NCBI GenBank assembly: GCA_963806335.1
Contig: CAWDXO010000013.1
Span: 434,001-498,000, forward strand
Origin: Palsa-504 sp963806335
GTDB lineage: Bacteria > Actinomycetota > Actinomycetes > Streptosporangiales > Streptosporangiaceae
Direction of reading: 5' to 3'
Length of the DNA: 64,000 bases
The notes under the pieces were generated by a model. The model made no database searches. It was not told the origin of the DNA and was given only the letters and a program-made list of their open reading frames with translations. Of this stretch, positions 34,643-43,277 are shown one piece after another. Both the position numbers and the translations under genes were made by a program. Position 1 is the first letter of the stretch. Every line of letters starts with the position of its first letter.

Positions 34643-36217
34643 TTAGCGGGGGACGCTGGCGGCCAGGGCCGGGGGCTGGCGGACGCGGGTGGCCTGCTCG
34701 AAGGCGTGGGCGAGGGCGATCAGGCGCGGCTCGGTCCAGCGGGGGCCGAAGAACGACAGGCCGACCGGCAGACCGGACACGTAGCCGCAGGGCACCGTGA
34801 CCGAAGGACACCCGGCGACCGCGGCCGGGCCCGAGGTGTGGAACACGTCGTGATCGCCGAGCACGTAATCGGTCAGGCAGGCCGGGTTGGCGGTGAGGGC
34901 CACGATGGCCTCAAGCGAGTACTCGGCCACGGGCGTGGAGATGGCGGTGCGGGCCAGCCGGGTGGCCTCGCGCCGCAGCGCGGCGTACTCGCGGTCGGCC
35001 AGGTCGCCGCTGGTGGCCTCGGCCTGCTCGAACACGTCCTGGCCGAACCGGGAGAGCACCAGGTCAGAGTTCCGCTTGTTGAAGTCGATCAGCTCAGCCA
35101 GTGTGCGGGGCAGGGTTCCGCCGGCGCTGAACTCGGCAAGGTAGGCCAGGTAGGCGTTGATCCCGTACTTGAACTCGTGCCGCAGCGCGGCGAACTCCGG
35201 CTCGCCGATCTTCTCCGCATCGGGCAGCGAGACCGGGTCGATCACGATGGCCCCGAGCGAGCGCAGCGTGGCCACGGCCGCCTCGAGCAGGGCGGTGCAA
35301 GCTGGCCCGGCCGGCGCCGACACGTCCCGCCATATCCCGACCGTGGCACCGTCGAGGGCCGCGGGATCCAGGGCCGCGGGATCCAGGGCCGCGGGATAAG
35401 GGAGACCGGACGCGGATACCACGGCCCGTTCGGCCAAATCATGCTCACCGGTCGCCACGGGATCCTCGGGGTCGGTGCCCGCCAGGATGGACAGCAGCGC
35501 CGCCGCGTCGGACACCGACAGCGCCATCGGCCCCGCGGTGTCCTGCACCGGCGAGATCGGCACGATGCCGCGGCGGCTCACCAGGCCGTTGGTGGGCTTG
35601 ATGCCGACGACCCCGCAGGCGCTGGCCGGGCAGACGATCGAGCCGTCGGTCTCGGTGCCGACCGCGAGCGGCGCCAGCCCCGCGGCCACTGCCGCCGCCG
35701 ATCCCGAACTCGACCCGGACGGGTTCCGGTCCAGGGCGTACGGGTTGGCGGTCTGCCCGCCGAGGGTGGACCAGCCGCTGGTCGAGTAGGCCGACCGGAA
35801 GTTCGCCCACTCCGACAGGTTCGCCTTGCCGATGATCACCGCGCCGGCCGCGCGCAGTCGCTGGACGCAGAACGCGTCGGGCGGCTCGGCGGTGAGCAAG
35901 GCGGGCGATCCCGCCGTGGTCGGCATGCCCGCGACCTGGATGTTGTCCTTGATCAGCACCGGGATGCCCTCGAGCGGACCGCGCGGGCCCCGCGCCGCGC
36001 GGGCCGCGTCGCTGGCCGCCGCCTCGGCCGGGGCTTCGAGGTTCACCGTGATGACGGCGTGCAGGGCGGGGTTCAGGCGGTCGATGCGCTGCAGGTAGAA
36101 GCCGGTCAGCGCGGCTGAGCTCAGCGCGCCGGAGGCCATCTCGGCCTGCAGACCGGTCAGCGACGCCTGGCCAGCGCTGATCTGCGTCCCCGGGATCACG
36201 TCCCTGAATTCCGGCAT
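34643..36217 (-). CDS. amidase signature (AS) family amidase
   Basis: Hydrolyses an amide to acid plus ammonia. The AS triad is present: Lys90 (PVLIKDNIQVAG), the cis-Ser in NPSGSSSGSAAAV (about 169-171) and the nucleophile Ser193 (TETDGSIVCPAS). The 524-residue length is usual. It contains a small in-frame expansion of PAALD units near residue 275 (15-bp repeats at 35352-35397), on the protein surface if the fold is normal. The IclR gene upstream (gap 19 bp, same strand) is the likely regulator, which suggests an inducible catabolic amidase. Substrate unknown. Confidence 0.88.
   Translation of the reverse strand: MPEFRDVIPGTQISAGQASLTGLQAEMASGALSSAALTGFYLQRIDRLNPALHAVITVNLEAPAEAAASDAARAARGPRGPLEGIPVLIKDNIQVAGMPTTAGSPALLTAEPPDAFCVQRLRAAGAVIIGKANLSEWANFRSAYSTSGWSTLGGQTANPYALDRNPSGSSSGSAAAVAAGLAPLAVGTETDGSIVCPASACGVVGIKPTNGLVSRRGIVPISPVQDTAGPMALSVSDAAALLSILAGTDPEDPVATGEHDLAERAVVSASGLPYPAALDPAALDPAALDGATVGIWRDVSAPAGPACTALLEAAVATLRSLGAIVIDPVSLPDAEKIGEPEFAALRHEFKYGINAYLAYLAEFSAGGTLPRTLAELIDFNKRNSDLVLSRFGQDVFEQAEATSGDLADREYAALRREATRLARTAISTPVAEYSLEAIVALTANPACLTDYVLGDHDVFHTSGPAAVAGCPSVTVPCGYVSGLPVGLSFFGPRWTEPRLIALAHAFEQATRVRQPPALAASVPR
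35352..35397. repeat. 15-bp tandem repeat, 3 copies, in the amidase gene
   Basis: Unit GGGATCCAGGGCCGC on plus, encoding DPAAL units on minus. In-frame. Confidence 0.9.
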
Positions 36218-36236
36218 GCGGGAAGGATAGCGGTGA

Positions 36237-37022
36237 CTATCGCCGTGCGGCGCGCAGCCTCTCGCTGATGGCGGCGGCCGCGGCCTGGACCTGGCGCAGC
36301 AGCTGGGTCCGATGCTCCACAGGCGCCCGGACCAGCGGTGACGGCACAGTAAGCACGGCCACGGTGCGCTTGCCCTGCAGGACCGGGGCCGAGGAGGCGA
36401 ACGCCCCTTGGTAGATCTCCTCTTCGCTCACCGCGTACCCCTGCTGGCCGGCGAGCAGGATCTTCTTCTCGAGCAGGATGGCGGCTTCGGGATCGCGCTC
36501 GGCCAGTGGCGCCAGGTACTCCTGACGGACATCGGGAGCCAGGCTCGCCAGCAGCAGCCGGGCGCTGGCACCGCGGTCGAGCGGAAGCGACTGGCCCGGC
36601 TCGAAGGAGATGCGCAGCTGCTGCGCGGACTGCACCCGGTGCACGCACACCGCCGACCGGCCGATCAGGCGCACCAGGATGACGGTTTCGCCGGTCTGCT
36701 CGGCTAGCTCCCGCATCACGGGATCAGCCACCTCAATGATGCTCTCGGCAGCCTCCGCCGCCCGGGCCAGGCCCATGAGCCGCGCGGAAAGCCGGTAGCT
36801 ACCGCGCTCGTCCCCGGCCAGCAGCCCGGTCTCGCGCAGCAGCGCGAGGTAGCGGTAGACGCTGGGCAGCGCGATGCCGGTCCGGTCGGCCAGCTGGCGC
36901 GCCGTGAGGGTATTGTCCTCGGCGGTGAACGTGAGCATCAGGGCGAGTACGCGGCGTGCGCCCTCACACCCGTGCGCGGCGCTCGCCTCCGCAGGCATTT
37001 TGACCGCCGAAGCCCGGGCCAT
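36237..37022 (-). CDS. IclR-family transcriptional regulator
   Basis: N-terminal winged helix (ALMLTFTAEDNTLTARQLAD, then IALPSVYRYLALLRETGLL) and a C-terminal IclR ligand-binding domain (VILVRLIGRSAVCVHRVQSA; SLPLDRGASARLLLA; YAVSEEEIYQGAFASSAPVL). The pattern GA-(S/T)A-R-LLLA and the terminal VLTVPSPLVR are characteristic. It lies in the same direction and 19 bp before the amidase gene, so it probably regulates it. A short AT-rich promoter region precedes the start. Confidence 0.9.
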   Translation of the reverse strand: MARASAVKMPAEASAAHGCEGARRVLALMLTFTAEDNTLTARQLADRTGIALPSVYRYLALLRETGLLAGDERGSYRLSARLMGLARAAEAAESIIEVADPVMRELAEQTGETVILVRLIGRSAVCVHRVQSAQQLRISFEPGQSLPLDRGASARLLLASLAPDVRQEYLAPLAERDPEAAILLEKKILLAGQQGYAVSEEEIYQGAFASSAPVLQGKRTVAVLTVPSPLVRAPVEHRTQLLRQVQAAAAAISERLRAARR

Positions 37023-37120
37023 AGCGACCTTTCTCGACTATTCAGAACAAAACTATCGCCAGATGATAATCGTGCCGGTCGTATACAGTCAACGATTCCC
37101 CGGATACCCGCGAGACCCGG

Positions 37121-37205
37121 GCTTCGGGGTGGGCGCCGGGCCGGGCGGCTTCGGGGTGGGCGCCGGGCCGGGCGGCTTCTCGGGTGGGCGCCGGGCCGGG
37201 CGGCT
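37121..37205. repeat. 27-bp tandem repeat at the 3' end of the M50-like gene
   Basis: Three similar units starting near 37121, 37148 and 37175, built on GGGTGGGCGCCGGGCCGGGC. A partial fourth encodes the last residues of the M50-like protein (PPGAHL). The remaining copies are non-coding. Confidence 0.8.
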
Positions 37206-37206
37206 T

Positions 37207-37980
37207 CTACAGGTGGGCGCCGGGCGGGACGAGCAGGCTGGCGCCGAGGACGAGAGCGCCCAGCGCGACGAACGCGAACATCGTGACCCACAGTCCGGCC
37301 GGGACGCCGGTCATCCGGGCGAGCTGGTCAGCGTCCGAGCCCCTGCTCCAGCTCCGGCGCCGGCCGCGGGCCAGCTCGAACACCGGCCGGATCCCGCCGA
37401 ACAGCAGGAACCACACGGCCAGGTAAGCGAACCCCGCCTGGACGGCGGCCGGGGCGTAGTAGCTCACCACGAACACGGCGGCCGCCGTGGCCAGCACCGC
37501 GACCGCGCCGAACACATTGCGGATGGCCAGGAACGTCGCCGCGAGCAGCACCAGGGCCAGCCACAGCATCGCGGTCAGGTGCTGATCCGCCAGCAGCCAC
37601 GCCGCGCCCGCGCCGAGCAGCGACGGCATGACGTAACCCGCCGCCGCCGTGAGCACCAGGCCGGGTCCGCTCCGCTTGCCGCGGGAGTAAGTCACCCCCG
37701 AGCTGTCCGTATGCAGCCGTATCCCGTCCAGCCGACGGCCGGACAGCACGGACACCAGCGCGTGCCCGCCCTCATGCGCGATCGTGATCACCTTGCCCGC
37801 CAGCCGCCACGCCCCGGTATTCACCACGATGACCAGGGCGGCCAGGGCGGTCAGGCCCACCACCCAGGCGGGCGGCAGCGGCTGGCTGCCGGACACCCGT
37901 TCCCAGAGCCGGTCAAGCACGTTCTGCTCCGTCTCCCGCTCGCCTCCGAGGCCCCGCCCGCCTCCCCATGCCCCCTTCAC
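37207..37980 (-). CDS. M50B-like membrane metalloprotease
   Basis: Integral membrane protein with the zinc motif HEGGH (residues 69-73; VITIAHEGGHALVSVLSGRR) of the M50B-like peptidase family. It has about six hydrophobic helices (WVVGLTALAALVIVVNTGAW; TAMLWLALVLLAATFLAIRN). The third metal ligand of the family would be expected in the loop after helix three, and I cannot name it with confidence. Length 257, typical of this actinobacterial group. It lies downstream of a CPBP-family protease gene on the same strand; both are membrane proteases, so they may share a transcript. Substrate unknown. Confidence 0.8.
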   Translation of the reverse strand: MKGAWGGGRGLGGERETEQNVLDRLWERVSGSQPLPPAWVVGLTALAALVIVVNTGAWRLAGKVITIAHEGGHALVSVLSGRRLDGIRLHTDSSGVTYSRGKRSGPGLVLTAAAGYVMPSLLGAGAAWLLADQHLTAMLWLALVLLAATFLAIRNVFGAVAVLATAAAVFVVSYYAPAAVQAGFAYLAVWFLLFGGIRPVFELARGRRRSWSRGSDADQLARMTGVPAGLWVTMFAFVALGALVLGASLLVPPGAHL

Positions 37981-38049
37981 GGCACCGCCTTCCCTCGTCG
38001 CTCGTTCCTCGCTGCTGCGTCCAGGCGGCGCCGCGCCCCTTCGGCTCGC

Positions 38050-38901
38050 TCATGGTTTCGGCAGCCAGGACACGTGCCCGGCCAGCAGGGCGTAGCCGAC
38101 GAAGGCCACGGCGTCGATCAGGAAGTGCGCGATGAGCATCGGGGTGACCCGGCCCCACCGGCGGTAGAGGACACCGAACACGGCCCCCATGAAGGCGTTG
38201 CCGAAGAAGGCGCCGATGCCCTGGTACAGATGGTAGGAGCCCCTGATCAGGGCGCTGATCGCGATCGCCCGGGATGGCCTGACGCCGAGCCGGTCCAAAC
38301 TGCTCAGCAGGTACCCGAGGACGACGATCTCTTCCAGGGCGGCGTTCTGGAACGCGGACAGCAGCAGCACCGGGATCCGCCACCAGATGTCCGGCAGGCC
38401 CTCGGCGACGACGTTCAGTTCGACGCCGAGGTGATACGCGATCAAGTACAGGCCCAGGCCGCCGCCGCCGATCACCGCGGCGATCGCCGCGCCCCGGGCC
38501 AGGTCCCGGCCCGGCTGGCGGAAGTCGAGGCCGATCGCCGACGGCCCCTCGCCCGCGCGGGCCAGCAGGTACAACACGAGCAGCACCGGGGCGAGCGCGA
38601 GGGTGATGTTCGTGAGCTGCAGGAACAGGTCGAGCAGCGGGCGGCCGGGGGCCAGCGTGCCGTTGAGCACGGTCGTCTGCTTGCTGAGCGACTGGCGCGC
38701 GGTCAGCGAGCCGATGTAGGAGACCAGCGCGTACACGCCGCTGGCGCCGAGCGAGACAGCGAAGACGGCGACGATCTCCCAGCGCAGCAGCAGGGCCGCC
38801 CGACCGTCCAGCGGAGGCAGCGGCTCGGCGCCAGCCGGCCGGGCGGCCGGCCCGGCGGGAGACGGCGGCACGGCGGTGCCCGCCTGGGTCTCGTCTGTCA
38901 T
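38050..38901 (-). CDS. CPBP-family intramembrane metalloprotease (Abi/CAAX)
   Basis: Multi-helix protein with the CPBP signature in order: NAALEEIVVLGYLLSSL (motif 1, EE pair), RGSYHLYQGIGAFFGNAF (motif 2 His region), and RWGRVTPMLIAHFLIDAV (motif 3 with His). The usual EExxxR is EEIVVLGY here, so the Arg is replaced. The family cleaves CAAX or intramembrane substrates, and in bacteria many are bacteriocin self-immunity proteins. The N-terminal 50 residues are Pro/Ala-rich and cytoplasmic. Length 283. Same strand as, and upstream of, the M50B-like gene. Role is inference. Confidence 0.82.
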   Translation of the reverse strand: MTDETQAGTAVPPSPAGPAARPAGAEPLPPLDGRAALLLRWEIVAVFAVSLGASGVYALVSYIGSLTARQSLSKQTTVLNGTLAPGRPLLDLFLQLTNITLALAPVLLVLYLLARAGEGPSAIGLDFRQPGRDLARGAAIAAVIGGGGLGLYLIAYHLGVELNVVAEGLPDIWWRIPVLLLSAFQNAALEEIVVLGYLLSSLDRLGVRPSRAIAISALIRGSYHLYQGIGAFFGNAFMGAVFGVLYRRWGRVTPMLIAHFLIDAVAFVGYALLAGHVSWLPKP

Positions 38902-39019
38902 CGTGCTTCAGTATCGCCGAACCCGTGGTGCGAATAGCCCGCTGCGAGCCTAGCCACTAGTCTGGACGCAGCACGGCGGGACTGCGCCCGTCCGGCATCG
39001 TTAGCTAGCAGAGGTCATC

Positions 39020-39511
39020 ATGTACCAGCCTTACCCGTCTAGCGGCAAGCCCGTTGAGCCGGAGCGGCCTCTGGCGCCCCCGACCGTGCAGAACGCGGTC
39101 AAGCTCATGTACGCGGGCGCCGCGGTCAGCACCGTCAGCCTGATCGTCTCCCTGGTCGATATCGGCGGCACGAAGTCCGCCATCAGGAAGGCGCGGCCCA
39201 GCCTCACGGTCGCCCAGGTGAACCAGCTGAACACGTTCATCATCTCGCTGGCGATCGTCTCCGGCCTGGTCGGGATCGCGCTGTGGCTGTGGATGGCGCG
39301 GGCCAATGGCCAGGGCCGGAACTGGGCCCGGATCTTGTCCACCGTGCTGTTCGGCCTGGCGACCCTGGACCTGTTCGGCGTGGCGAGCCAACCGAAAACG
39401 CTGCTCGGCCTGGTGTTCCCCGTGCTGACCTGGCTCCTCGGCCTCGGCGCGGTCGTGCTGCTCTGGCGGAAGCAATCGACCGCGTTCTTCCAGCCGCGGA
39501 CCGTGGTGTGA
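39020..39511 (+). CDS. small four-helix membrane protein, unrecognised
   Basis: 163 residues with a Pro-rich cytoplasmic N-terminus and four hydrophobic segments (LMYAGAAVSTVSLIVSLV; FIISLAIVSGLVGIALWLWM; ARILSTVLFGLATLDLFG; LTWLLGLGAVVLLW). It resembles a widespread family of short actinobacterial membrane proteins with no known function. AGAGG lies before the ATG. The stop codon overlaps the GTG start of the DapA-like gene by four bases (GTGA), so the two genes are translationally coupled. Otherwise nothing can be said. Confidence 0.8.
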   Translation: MYQPYPSSGKPVEPERPLAPPTVQNAVKLMYAGAAVSTVSLIVSLVDIGGTKSAIRKARPSLTVAQVNQLNTFIISLAIVSGLVGIALWLWMARANGQGRNWARILSTVLFGLATLDLFGVASQPKTLLGLVFPVLTWLLGLGAVVLLWRKQSTAFFQPRTVV

Positions 39512-40365
39512 GTTCGGCGCCAGTCGTATTTTCCGCGGTCCCCACGCTGTTCGACTCGGCTGGCGAACTCGACCTGGCGGCCAACCGCGCCTTGTATGCG
39601 CATCTGGCCGGCCTGGTGGACGGGCTGTTCGTGGCCGGCACGACCGGTGAGTTCCCGGCCCTGGACGACGCCGAACGACTGTCGCTGTTCGAGCTGGCGC
39701 TCACCGAGGCGGGGCCCGATCGCGTCATCGCGCACATCGGCGCCCCGGACGCCCGGCACGCGGCCCGGCTGGCCCGGGCGGCGATCGGGCTGGGCGCCAC
39801 GCGCCTCGCGGCCATCACGCCCTACTACCTGCCCGCGCGCCCCGACGAGCTGAGCGCGCACTACCGGCGCATCCGGGACGCCGCGCCCGACCCCGAGCTC
39901 TACGCCTATATTTTTCCTGAACGGACCGCCGTACCCGTGCCACCCACCCTGTTCGCCCAGGTCGCGGACGCGGCCGACCTGGCAGGCGCCAAGGTAAGCG
40001 GGAAGTCCGCGGGCGATCTGGCCGGTTACGTCGCGGCGGCTCCCGGCCGGCGGATCTTCTCCGGCGATGATTCCGACCCGGTGGCCACCATGCGGGCCGG
40101 CGGCGCGGGCGTGATCTCCGGGCGCAGTTCCGCCTACGCCGAGGTGTACGCGGCCCTTCGCCAGCCGGGCTCTTCGCAGCAGGCACTCACGGAGATCGTC
40201 GCCCTGGGCGCGAGCATCGGCCGCCTCAAGCACGCCCTGCGGCTGCGCGGCTTCGGCACCAGCGTGGCCCGGATGACCGTCGACGCCCCGGCCCCGGAGA
40301 CGGCCGCCGCCATCGCGGCACAGGTCGCGGCCCTGCCCGCCCGGGTAGACGTCACCGCACCGTAA
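39508..40365 (+). CDS. DapA-family aldolase/lyase (N-acetylneuraminate lyase superfamily)
   Basis: A Schiff-base class I aldolase of the DHDPS/NAL superfamily, (beta/alpha)8. Features are AVPTLFDSAGELDLAANRAL, LFVAGTTGEFPALDDAERLS (the GTTGE loop) and the catalytic Tyr in AITPYYLPARP. The Schiff-base Lys is in LAGAKVSGKSAG. The 285 residues match the superfamily. The start is GTG 39508, overlapping the stop of the preceding membrane protein. Homologues include dihydrodipicolinate synthase, 2-keto-3-deoxy aldolases and neuraminate lyase, and the substrate is unknown. No lysine or sialate genes are adjacent, so a true dapA is unlikely. Confidence 0.86.
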   Translation: MSSAPVVFSAVPTLFDSAGELDLAANRALYAHLAGLVDGLFVAGTTGEFPALDDAERLSLFELALTEAGPDRVIAHIGAPDARHAARLARAAIGLGATRLAAITPYYLPARPDELSAHYRRIRDAAPDPELYAYIFPERTAVPVPPTLFAQVADAADLAGAKVSGKSAGDLAGYVAAAPGRRIFSGDDSDPVATMRAGGAGVISGRSSAYAEVYAALRQPGSSQQALTEIVALGASIGRLKHALRLRGFGTSVARMTVDAPAPETAAAIAAQVAALPARVDVTAP

Positions 40366-40552
40366 TTTCCTTGGTGCCGCGGCGTCAACCGACAGCGCGG
40401 GTCGCGCGTCATCCTTAGCAGAGGTCCGGCGCAAGCGGGGCGCCGGGCCTCGAATCAGCTCGGCAGGCGGAAGCCGAGCGGCAGGCCCGGCGAGAGCGGG
40501 GCACCGGGCGGCGGCCCGGTGTGAGCGGGGCGCCGGGCTCGCCATACTCCCC

Positions 40553-40582
40553 GCGGACCTCTGGCTTCGGCCAGGGGTCCGC
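40553..40582. terminator. bidirectional hairpin with TTCG loop between convergent genes
   Basis: GCGGACC-t-CTGGC (40553-40565) pairs with GCCAG-g-GGTCCGC (40570-40582), closing the stable tetraloop TTCG, over 13 base positions with one mismatch. It lies between the DapA-like gene (plus, ends 40365) and the phosphotransferase gene (minus, ends 40620). No other feature is visible in the gap besides imperfect GCGGGGCGCCGGGC copies around 40430-40540. Confidence 0.65.
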
Positions 40583-40619
40583 GTCATTTCGGGGCAGGCT
40601 CATTTCGGGGCTGGCACAG

Positions 40620-41705
40620 CTACGGGTCGGTATCCAGCACTTCGTGCGCGCGGGCGACCAGTGCGGGAACGGCCTGGCCCTCGGCGTCGAAACCCTCCCC
40701 CACGGTCTGGTTCTGCAGGTAGCGGGCGTTGATGCCCTCGAGCACGACCGCGAGCTTGAAGTAGCCGAACGCCACGTAGTACCCGATCCGGGAGATGTCA
40801 CGGCCGGTCCGCATCGCGTACCCGGCGGCGAACCCGGCCTTGGACAGGAACCCCGGGCTCGCCGTGGCGTCCGTGCCGAGACTTCGCCGACCGGCGGGCG
40901 CGCCCTCCGGGCTGAGCCAGCCTTCCTCGTCCGGATCGGTCCAGTAGACGAGGGTCAGGCCCAAGTCGGCCAGCGGATCGCCGAGGGTGGCCATCTCCCA
41001 GTCGACGACGGCCGCGATCCGCGGCTGCGGCGATACCGTCACCAGCACGTTGTCCAGCCGGAAGTCACCGTGCACCAGCGTCGTCTCGCCCTCGGGCGGG
41101 AGCGCGTCCGTCAGCCTGGCCACCAGCTCGGCGTAACCCGGCACTTCCCTGGTTACCGACAGGTCCCACTGCCGCTGCCAGCGGTCGAGCTGACGCCTGA
41201 GGTACCCGGCCCCGCGGCCCAGGCCGCTGAGCCCGGTGGCCGCCAGGTCCACCCCGTGGATGGCGGCGAGCATGTCGGCCAGGCCCTCGGAAAGGTCCCT
41301 GGCCTGCGGTTCGGTCAGCCCTGCGGTGTCCTGCCTGGTCCGGAGCACCATCCCGGGTACGTGCTCCATCAGGTAGAAGGGCGCACCGATTACGTCCGCG
41401 TCGTCGCAGAATGCCAGCGGGCGGGCGACCGGCACCTTCGTCCCGGACAGCCCGGACAGGACGCGGAACTCCCTCGACATGTCGTGAGCGGTCGGCAGCA
41501 CGTGGCCGAGCGGCGGCCGGCGAAGCACGAACAGGCGGCGGCCCGATGGCCCCTCGACGGCCAGCCGGTACGTCAGGTTCGAGCGGCCGCCCGCGATCAG
41601 CTCGACATCGGCCAGCTCAGCGGGCTCGCCGCCGAGGTTGTCGTTGAACCAGCTCTCGAGACGCATGGGGCTGGGAATACCAGGAGGACTACTGCTAACG
41701 GTCAT
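40620..41705 (-). CDS. aminoglycoside-phosphotransferase-family kinase-like protein (ACAD10/11-N type)
   Basis: A protein-kinase-like phosphotransferase, with VELIAGGRSNLTYRLAVEG (nucleotide-binding loop), the catalytic motif TLVHGDFRLDNVLV and the metal motif VVDWEMATLGDPLADLGLTL. The C-terminal segment GYYVAFGYFKLAVVLEGINA is typical of the group related to the phosphotransferase domain of acyl-CoA dehydrogenase ACAD10/11. In bacteria these are linked to acyl-CoA or lipid metabolism. It is not an aminoglycoside-resistance enzyme on this evidence. The 361-residue length is usual. It is divergent from the PGRP-like gene, with a 104-bp spacer. Confidence 0.85.
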   Translation of the reverse strand: MTVSSSPPGIPSPMRLESWFNDNLGGEPAELADVELIAGGRSNLTYRLAVEGPSGRRLFVLRRPPLGHVLPTAHDMSREFRVLSGLSGTKVPVARPLAFCDDADVIGAPFYLMEHVPGMVLRTRQDTAGLTEPQARDLSEGLADMLAAIHGVDLAATGLSGLGRGAGYLRRQLDRWQRQWDLSVTREVPGYAELVARLTDALPPEGETTLVHGDFRLDNVLVTVSPQPRIAAVVDWEMATLGDPLADLGLTLVYWTDPDEEGWLSPEGAPAGRRSLGTDATASPGFLSKAGFAAGYAMRTGRDISRIGYYVAFGYFKLAVVLEGINARYLQNQTVGEGFDAEGQAVPALVARAHEVLDTDP

Positions 41706-41809
41706 GATCGGGAAATCTTAACGTCCCACCTATGGACTAAACACGAATGGTGACGTAAGCAGAGAAAGAGAACTAGAAGGTCTAGACCGTTGAGCGTGGG
41801 AGGGACCCT

Positions 41810-42493
41810 TTGGTTGACGCGTGGATGCCGGGCGCCAGATGCATCCGAGCACAGACCGACGGGGGAATGCCGGGGGGAGGAGCGCCGCGCGTGGTCTGGC
41901 TGACGCTAGGAGCTGATCCGCGCGTCGTATCGGTATGGTCAGCCGCGCAGCGGCTCAATCAGGAGGACCGGCCCTGTCACCTGGTCTGGGACCCGCTGAC
42001 CGGAGACATCGCGCAGTTGCTGCCGATCGTCCGGTCGGGCTGTGCCCTCGGCATGCCCGAGCACCTCGACTACGCGCCGGACCGGCTTCCGCATCGTCCG
42101 GCGAGCGTTAACCGCGAGGGCAGGCTCTGCGTCCAGATCGGGGTGCTCGGCTCGGTCCGGGAGCCGTTCACGAGCTACCCGATGATCGGGCTCGCCGCGA
42201 TCTTGGGCTGGCTCGACTCGTGGCAGATCCCGCGGCGCTGGCCGGCCGGGCAGCCCGCCCCGTTCCGGCAGTTGACCCGGCCGCGCAGCCGGGCCCTGTG
42301 GGCTCGCGGCGGTCACTACGGCGCGTCCCAGGTACCGGAGTGCGAGAACATCGGACCTGGCAGCATCGACATCGACCACCTCACCAAATTGGACGCCACC
42401 ATGATCGGCGAACTACCGGAGCCGGCCCGCATCAACGGGTCGGCCATCCGCCTGAGCCCGCGGACCGCGTCCCTCAGCGTGGCGGCCATCTGA
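41810..42493 (+). CDS. peptidoglycan recognition/amidase-2-like hypothetical protein
   Basis: I recognise only one part: RGGHYGASQVPECENIGPGS resembles the HYGHSQVP..NDHWDPG core of PGRP/N-acetylmuramoyl-L-alanine amidase proteins, though the ligand His/Cys pattern is incomplete. The preceding HLVWDPLTGDIAQLLPI suits the same fold. Zinc ligands are not certain, so it may bind rather than cut peptidoglycan, or be inactive. No signal peptide is evident, which is odd for a wall enzyme. The start is TTG 41810 with GGGAGGG just upstream. Length 227. Treat as hypothetical with a remote amidase-like call. Confidence 0.6.
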   Translation: MVDAWMPGARCIRAQTDGGMPGGGAPRVVWLTLGADPRVVSVWSAAQRLNQEDRPCHLVWDPLTGDIAQLLPIVRSGCALGMPEHLDYAPDRLPHRPASVNREGRLCVQIGVLGSVREPFTSYPMIGLAAILGWLDSWQIPRRWPAGQPAPFRQLTRPRSRALWARGGHYGASQVPECENIGPGSIDIDHLTKLDATMIGELPEPARINGSAIRLSPRTASLSVAAI

Positions 42494-42537
42494 CCCCGCG
42501 AGCCGGTTTACCGGCGGCGAGCGGGAAGATACAACCC

Positions 42538-43191
42538 ATGAGCTCAGCTGATCTCTCTGGCACCCCGCGTACCAAGTTGCAGCGGCACCGCGAGCGCGGG
42601 CGGACGGATCGCGACGACCTGTACGCCGTGCTCGATGCCGGGTTGATCTGCCACCTCGGGGTCATCGCCGACGGCGTGCCGCGCGTACTCCCGACCGGCT
42701 ACGGCCGGGCCGGTGACCTCCTCTACCTGCACGGGTCGTCGGCGAACTCGACATTCATGGCGGGCGCGGGCCATGAGGTCTGCGTCACCGTCACGCACCT
42801 GGACGGGCTGGTCTGCGCCCGGTCGGTATTCAGTCACTCGATGAACTACCGCAGCGCCATGATCTACGGCGTCACGCGCCTGCTCACCGATCCGGCCGAA
42901 CGGCTGGCGGCGCTCCAGGTCATCACCGAGCACCTCACGCCCGGGCAGTGGTCCTACGCACGCCAGCCCACCGCCAAGGAACTAGCCGCCACCTCCGTGC
43001 TCGAGCTGCCGCTCACCGAATCGTCGGTCAAGATCCGGGACGGCGGCCCGGCCGATGAGCCGGAGGACTACGCGGCCGACGTGTGGGCGGGCGTGGTGCC
43101 GGTAACGGTCACGTTCGGGGAACCGGAGCCCGACGCCGCGTTGCGGCCGGGCATCGCGACTCCGGCGCACATCCGCCGCGGCGCGAATTAG
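42538..43191 (+). CDS. pyridoxamine 5'-phosphate oxidase-like FMN-binding protein
   Basis: A split-barrel flavoprotein (PPOX/NimA-like). The signature lies in LDAGLICHLGVIADGVPRVL, then PTGYGRAGDLLYLHGSSANS and HEVCVTVTHLDGLVCARSVF. It ends AGVVPVTVTFGEPEPDA. The family binds FMN or F420 and is usually of unknown substrate, often reductive. I took ATG 42538 because homology begins there. The gene is 44 bp downstream of the PGRP-like gene and 86 bp upstream of orn, all in the same direction, but no functional link is evident. Length 217. Confidence 0.85.
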   Translation: MSSADLSGTPRTKLQRHRERGRTDRDDLYAVLDAGLICHLGVIADGVPRVLPTGYGRAGDLLYLHGSSANSTFMAGAGHEVCVTVTHLDGLVCARSVFSHSMNYRSAMIYGVTRLLTDPAERLAALQVITEHLTPGQWSYARQPTAKELAATSVLELPLTESSVKIRDGGPADEPEDYAADVWAGVVPVTVTFGEPEPDAALRPGIATPAHIRRGAN

Positions 43192-43277
43192 GTGAGTGGG
43201 CCGGGATACCGATGTTCGTTCCGGGTAAATAGGGTTTTGCTGGCAGGACACGGGCGCCGAGGCCATACCCTGTACAG

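Noticed and set aside
34628..36118. Open frame of 496 codons on plus opposite the amidase
   Set aside because: The opposite strand carries a complete amidase with its triad; this frame is low complexity.
36874..38937. Open frame of 687 codons on plus over the IclR, M50-like and CPBP genes
   Set aside because: It spans three recognised minus-strand genes and contains only low-complexity Arg/Gly/His sequence.
39508..40365. True dapA (lysine biosynthesis)
   Set aside because: Sequence fits the wider DHDPS/NAL superfamily, but no lysine genes are near and the dapA-specific residues cannot be confirmed by eye.
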